From contig CAYJPT010000021.1 in NCBI GenBank assembly GCA_964372165.1, positions 1 to 22,466 on the forward strand: DNA of 22,466 bases, given 5' to 3'. This DNA comes from CAYJAD01 sp964372165 (GTDB taxonomy: Bacteria; Desulfobacterota; Desulfovibrionia; Desulfovibrionales; Desulfovibrionaceae). Every line of letters starts with the position of its first letter. The first letter of the stretch is position 1. The translations under genes and the position numbers were made by a program. Below the pieces are notes generated by a model. The model saw only the letters and a list, made by a program, of their open reading frames with translations, was not told the DNA's origin and did no database searches. Shown piece by piece: positions 21,209-22,466 of the stretch.

Positions 21209-22384
21209 ATGCAATTACACAAAGGAACATACCTTTTTACTTCTGAGTCTGTAACAGAGGGACACCCAGATAAAGTAGCTGACCAAATTTCAGATGCCAT
21301 TTTAGACAGCATACTTGAGCAAGATGCTGACTCACGAGTAGCTTGTGAAACTCTGGTAACCACAGGTATGGCAGTTATTGCCGGTGAAATTACAACTAAA
21401 GGTTATGTTGATTTTGCTGACATTGTACGCAATACAATTAAAGATATTGGTTACACCAGCTCAGAAATGGGTTTTGATTGGCAAACGTGTGCTGTTATTT
21501 CTTCCATAGACAAACAATCGCCTGACATTGCGCAAGGTGTTGACCGTGTATCACCAGAAGAACAAGGTGCAGGTGACCAAGGTATGATGTTTGGTTTTGC
21601 TTGCTCAGAAACATCAACACTTATGCCAGCTCCAATTTATTGGGCGCATAAACTATCTGAACAATTAACCCGTGTGCGCAAAGCCGGTATTGTTGACTTC
21701 TTACGTCCCGATGGCAAAACTCAAGTTTCTTTTGTGTATGAAGATGGTAAGCCTGTACGCATAAATAATGTAGTTGTGTCTACTCAGCATAGCCTTGCTG
21801 CATCACAAGCTGATATTGAAGACGCAGTTCGCACGCATGTTATTGGTCCAGTACTTGAACCATCCGGTTATTTTGATGAAAAAAATTGCGAAATTTTTAT
21901 TAATACTACAGGTCGCTTTGTTGTTGGTGGCCCAATGGGTGACTGCGGCCTTACAGGACGTAAAATCATACAAGACACCTATGGTGGCGCAGGCCATCAT
22001 GGCGGAGGAGCTTTTTCAGGAAAAGACCCTTCTAAGGTTGACCGCTCCGGTGCTTATATGGGTCGTTATATTGCAAAAAACATTGTTGCAGCAGGCTTAG
22101 CCCCACGTTGCGAAGTGCAAATTGCTTACTGCATTGGTGTTGCGGAGCCGGTATCAGTTTTAGTTTCATCCCTTGGTAGTAGTGAAATACCTGATAGTGT
22201 CCTTACACAAGCTGTACGTGATGTTTTTGATTTGCGCCCTTATCATATAATATCACGCCTTAACCTAAAACGCCCAATCTACAAAAAGAGTTCTTGCTAC
22301 GGTCACTTTGGGCGTGAGTTACCAGAGTTTTGCTGGGAACAAACCGACGCAATTGCAGACCTTAAAACTGCTGCAAAAGTTTAA
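21209..22384 (+). CDS. metK: S-adenosylmethionine synthetase
   Basis: MetK makes S-adenosylmethionine from methionine and ATP with release of phosphate and pyrophosphate. The 391-residue protein is full length with TSESVTEGHPDKVADQISDA (11-30, catalytic His19, Lys22), the GAGDQG hexapeptide (120-125) of the methionine/ATP site, and the phosphate loop GGGAFSGKDPSKVDRS (265-280). A perfect AGGAGG lies four bases before the ATG. The leader of 52 bases after panC is too short for a SAM riboswitch. A strong hairpin follows the gene at the end of the window. Confidence 0.97.
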   Translation: MQLHKGTYLFTSESVTEGHPDKVADQISDAILDSILEQDADSRVACETLVTTGMAVIAGEITTKGYVDFADIVRNTIKDIGYTSSEMGFDWQTCAVISSIDKQSPDIAQGVDRVSPEEQGAGDQGMMFGFACSETSTLMPAPIYWAHKLSEQLTRVRKAGIVDFLRPDGKTQVSFVYEDGKPVRINNVVVSTQHSLAASQADIEDAVRTHVIGPVLEPSGYFDEKNCEIFINTTGRFVVGGPMGDCGLTGRKIIQDTYGGAGHHGGGAFSGKDPSKVDRSGAYMGRYIAKNIVAAGLAPRCEVQIAYCIGVAEPVSVLVSSLGSSEIPDSVLTQAVRDVFDLRPYHIISRLNLKRPIYKKSSCYGHFGRELPEFCWEQTDAIADLKTAAKV

Positions 22385-22436
22385 TACCTAGCTGAACTTT
22401 ACATATAAAAGCCTTGCATGATTTTTATGTATATAA

Positions 22437-22466
22437 AGACTACGCACAATTCATTGTGCGTAGTCT
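22437..22466 (+). terminator. Hairpin after metK (cut by the window edge)
   Basis: AGACTACGCACAA (22437-22449) and TTGTGCGTAGTCT (22454-22466) form a perfect 13-bp stem with loop TTCA. Any T-run would lie beyond the window. It lies 52 bases after the metK stop. Confidence 0.75.

Overview
This window is an AT-rich bacterial chromosome segment carrying mostly housekeeping genes. The gene set suggests a Gram-negative anaerobe of the Desulfovibrionaceae type (Desulfobacterota). Pointers are a FeoB-associated Cys-rich mini-protein, a LapG-like transglutaminase-fold protease, a YeiH-type sulfate-exporter-family protein with a long N-terminal extension, a fused ornithine-lipid acyltransferase and a stand-alone MEMO protein. 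This placement is an inference from family content; there is no rRNA or other marker here. I see no tRNA, rRNA, CRISPR array or prophage.

Layout. Positions 1-430 hold a palindromic repeat cluster, then a 48-residue Cys-rich membrane protein with a strong terminator. Positions 684-4167 (minus strand) run dut, argD, an EamA transporter and a periplasmic cysteine protease. A second EamA transporter follows on the plus strand (4429-5322). Next comes a gene-free stretch of 731 bases (5323-6053). It holds a promoter with an extended -10, a run of three hairpins that each show a C-rich loop (a candidate small RNA), a perfect 20-bp palindrome, and a 184-bp MITE-like insertion with 10-bp target duplications. 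Then come the OlsF-like acyltransferase, the MEMO protein and the YeiH-like transporter (plus strand), the last with a strong terminator. A second copy of the palindromic repeat follows, then a small membrane-anchored hypothetical protein.

From 17181 down to 11533 (minus strand) lies a long gene train: polar amino-acid ABC transporter (binding protein, permease, ATPase), then mnmA, lepB and comM. A terminator-like hairpin between the binding-protein and permease genes probably makes the binding protein in excess. From 19882 down to 17337 a large GT-C-like membrane protein of unknown role sits in tandem with a lysine exporter LysO split into two overlapping genes. The window closes with panC and metK (plus strand); metK ends at a perfect 13-bp hairpin on the window edge.

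The window is rich in small-molecule transport: two EamA carriers, split LysO, a YeiH-like carrier and one amino-acid importer. The most novel-looking item is the three-hairpin RNA candidate at about 5378-5486, whose loops are complementary to Shine-Dalgarno sequences, including those of genes in this window.
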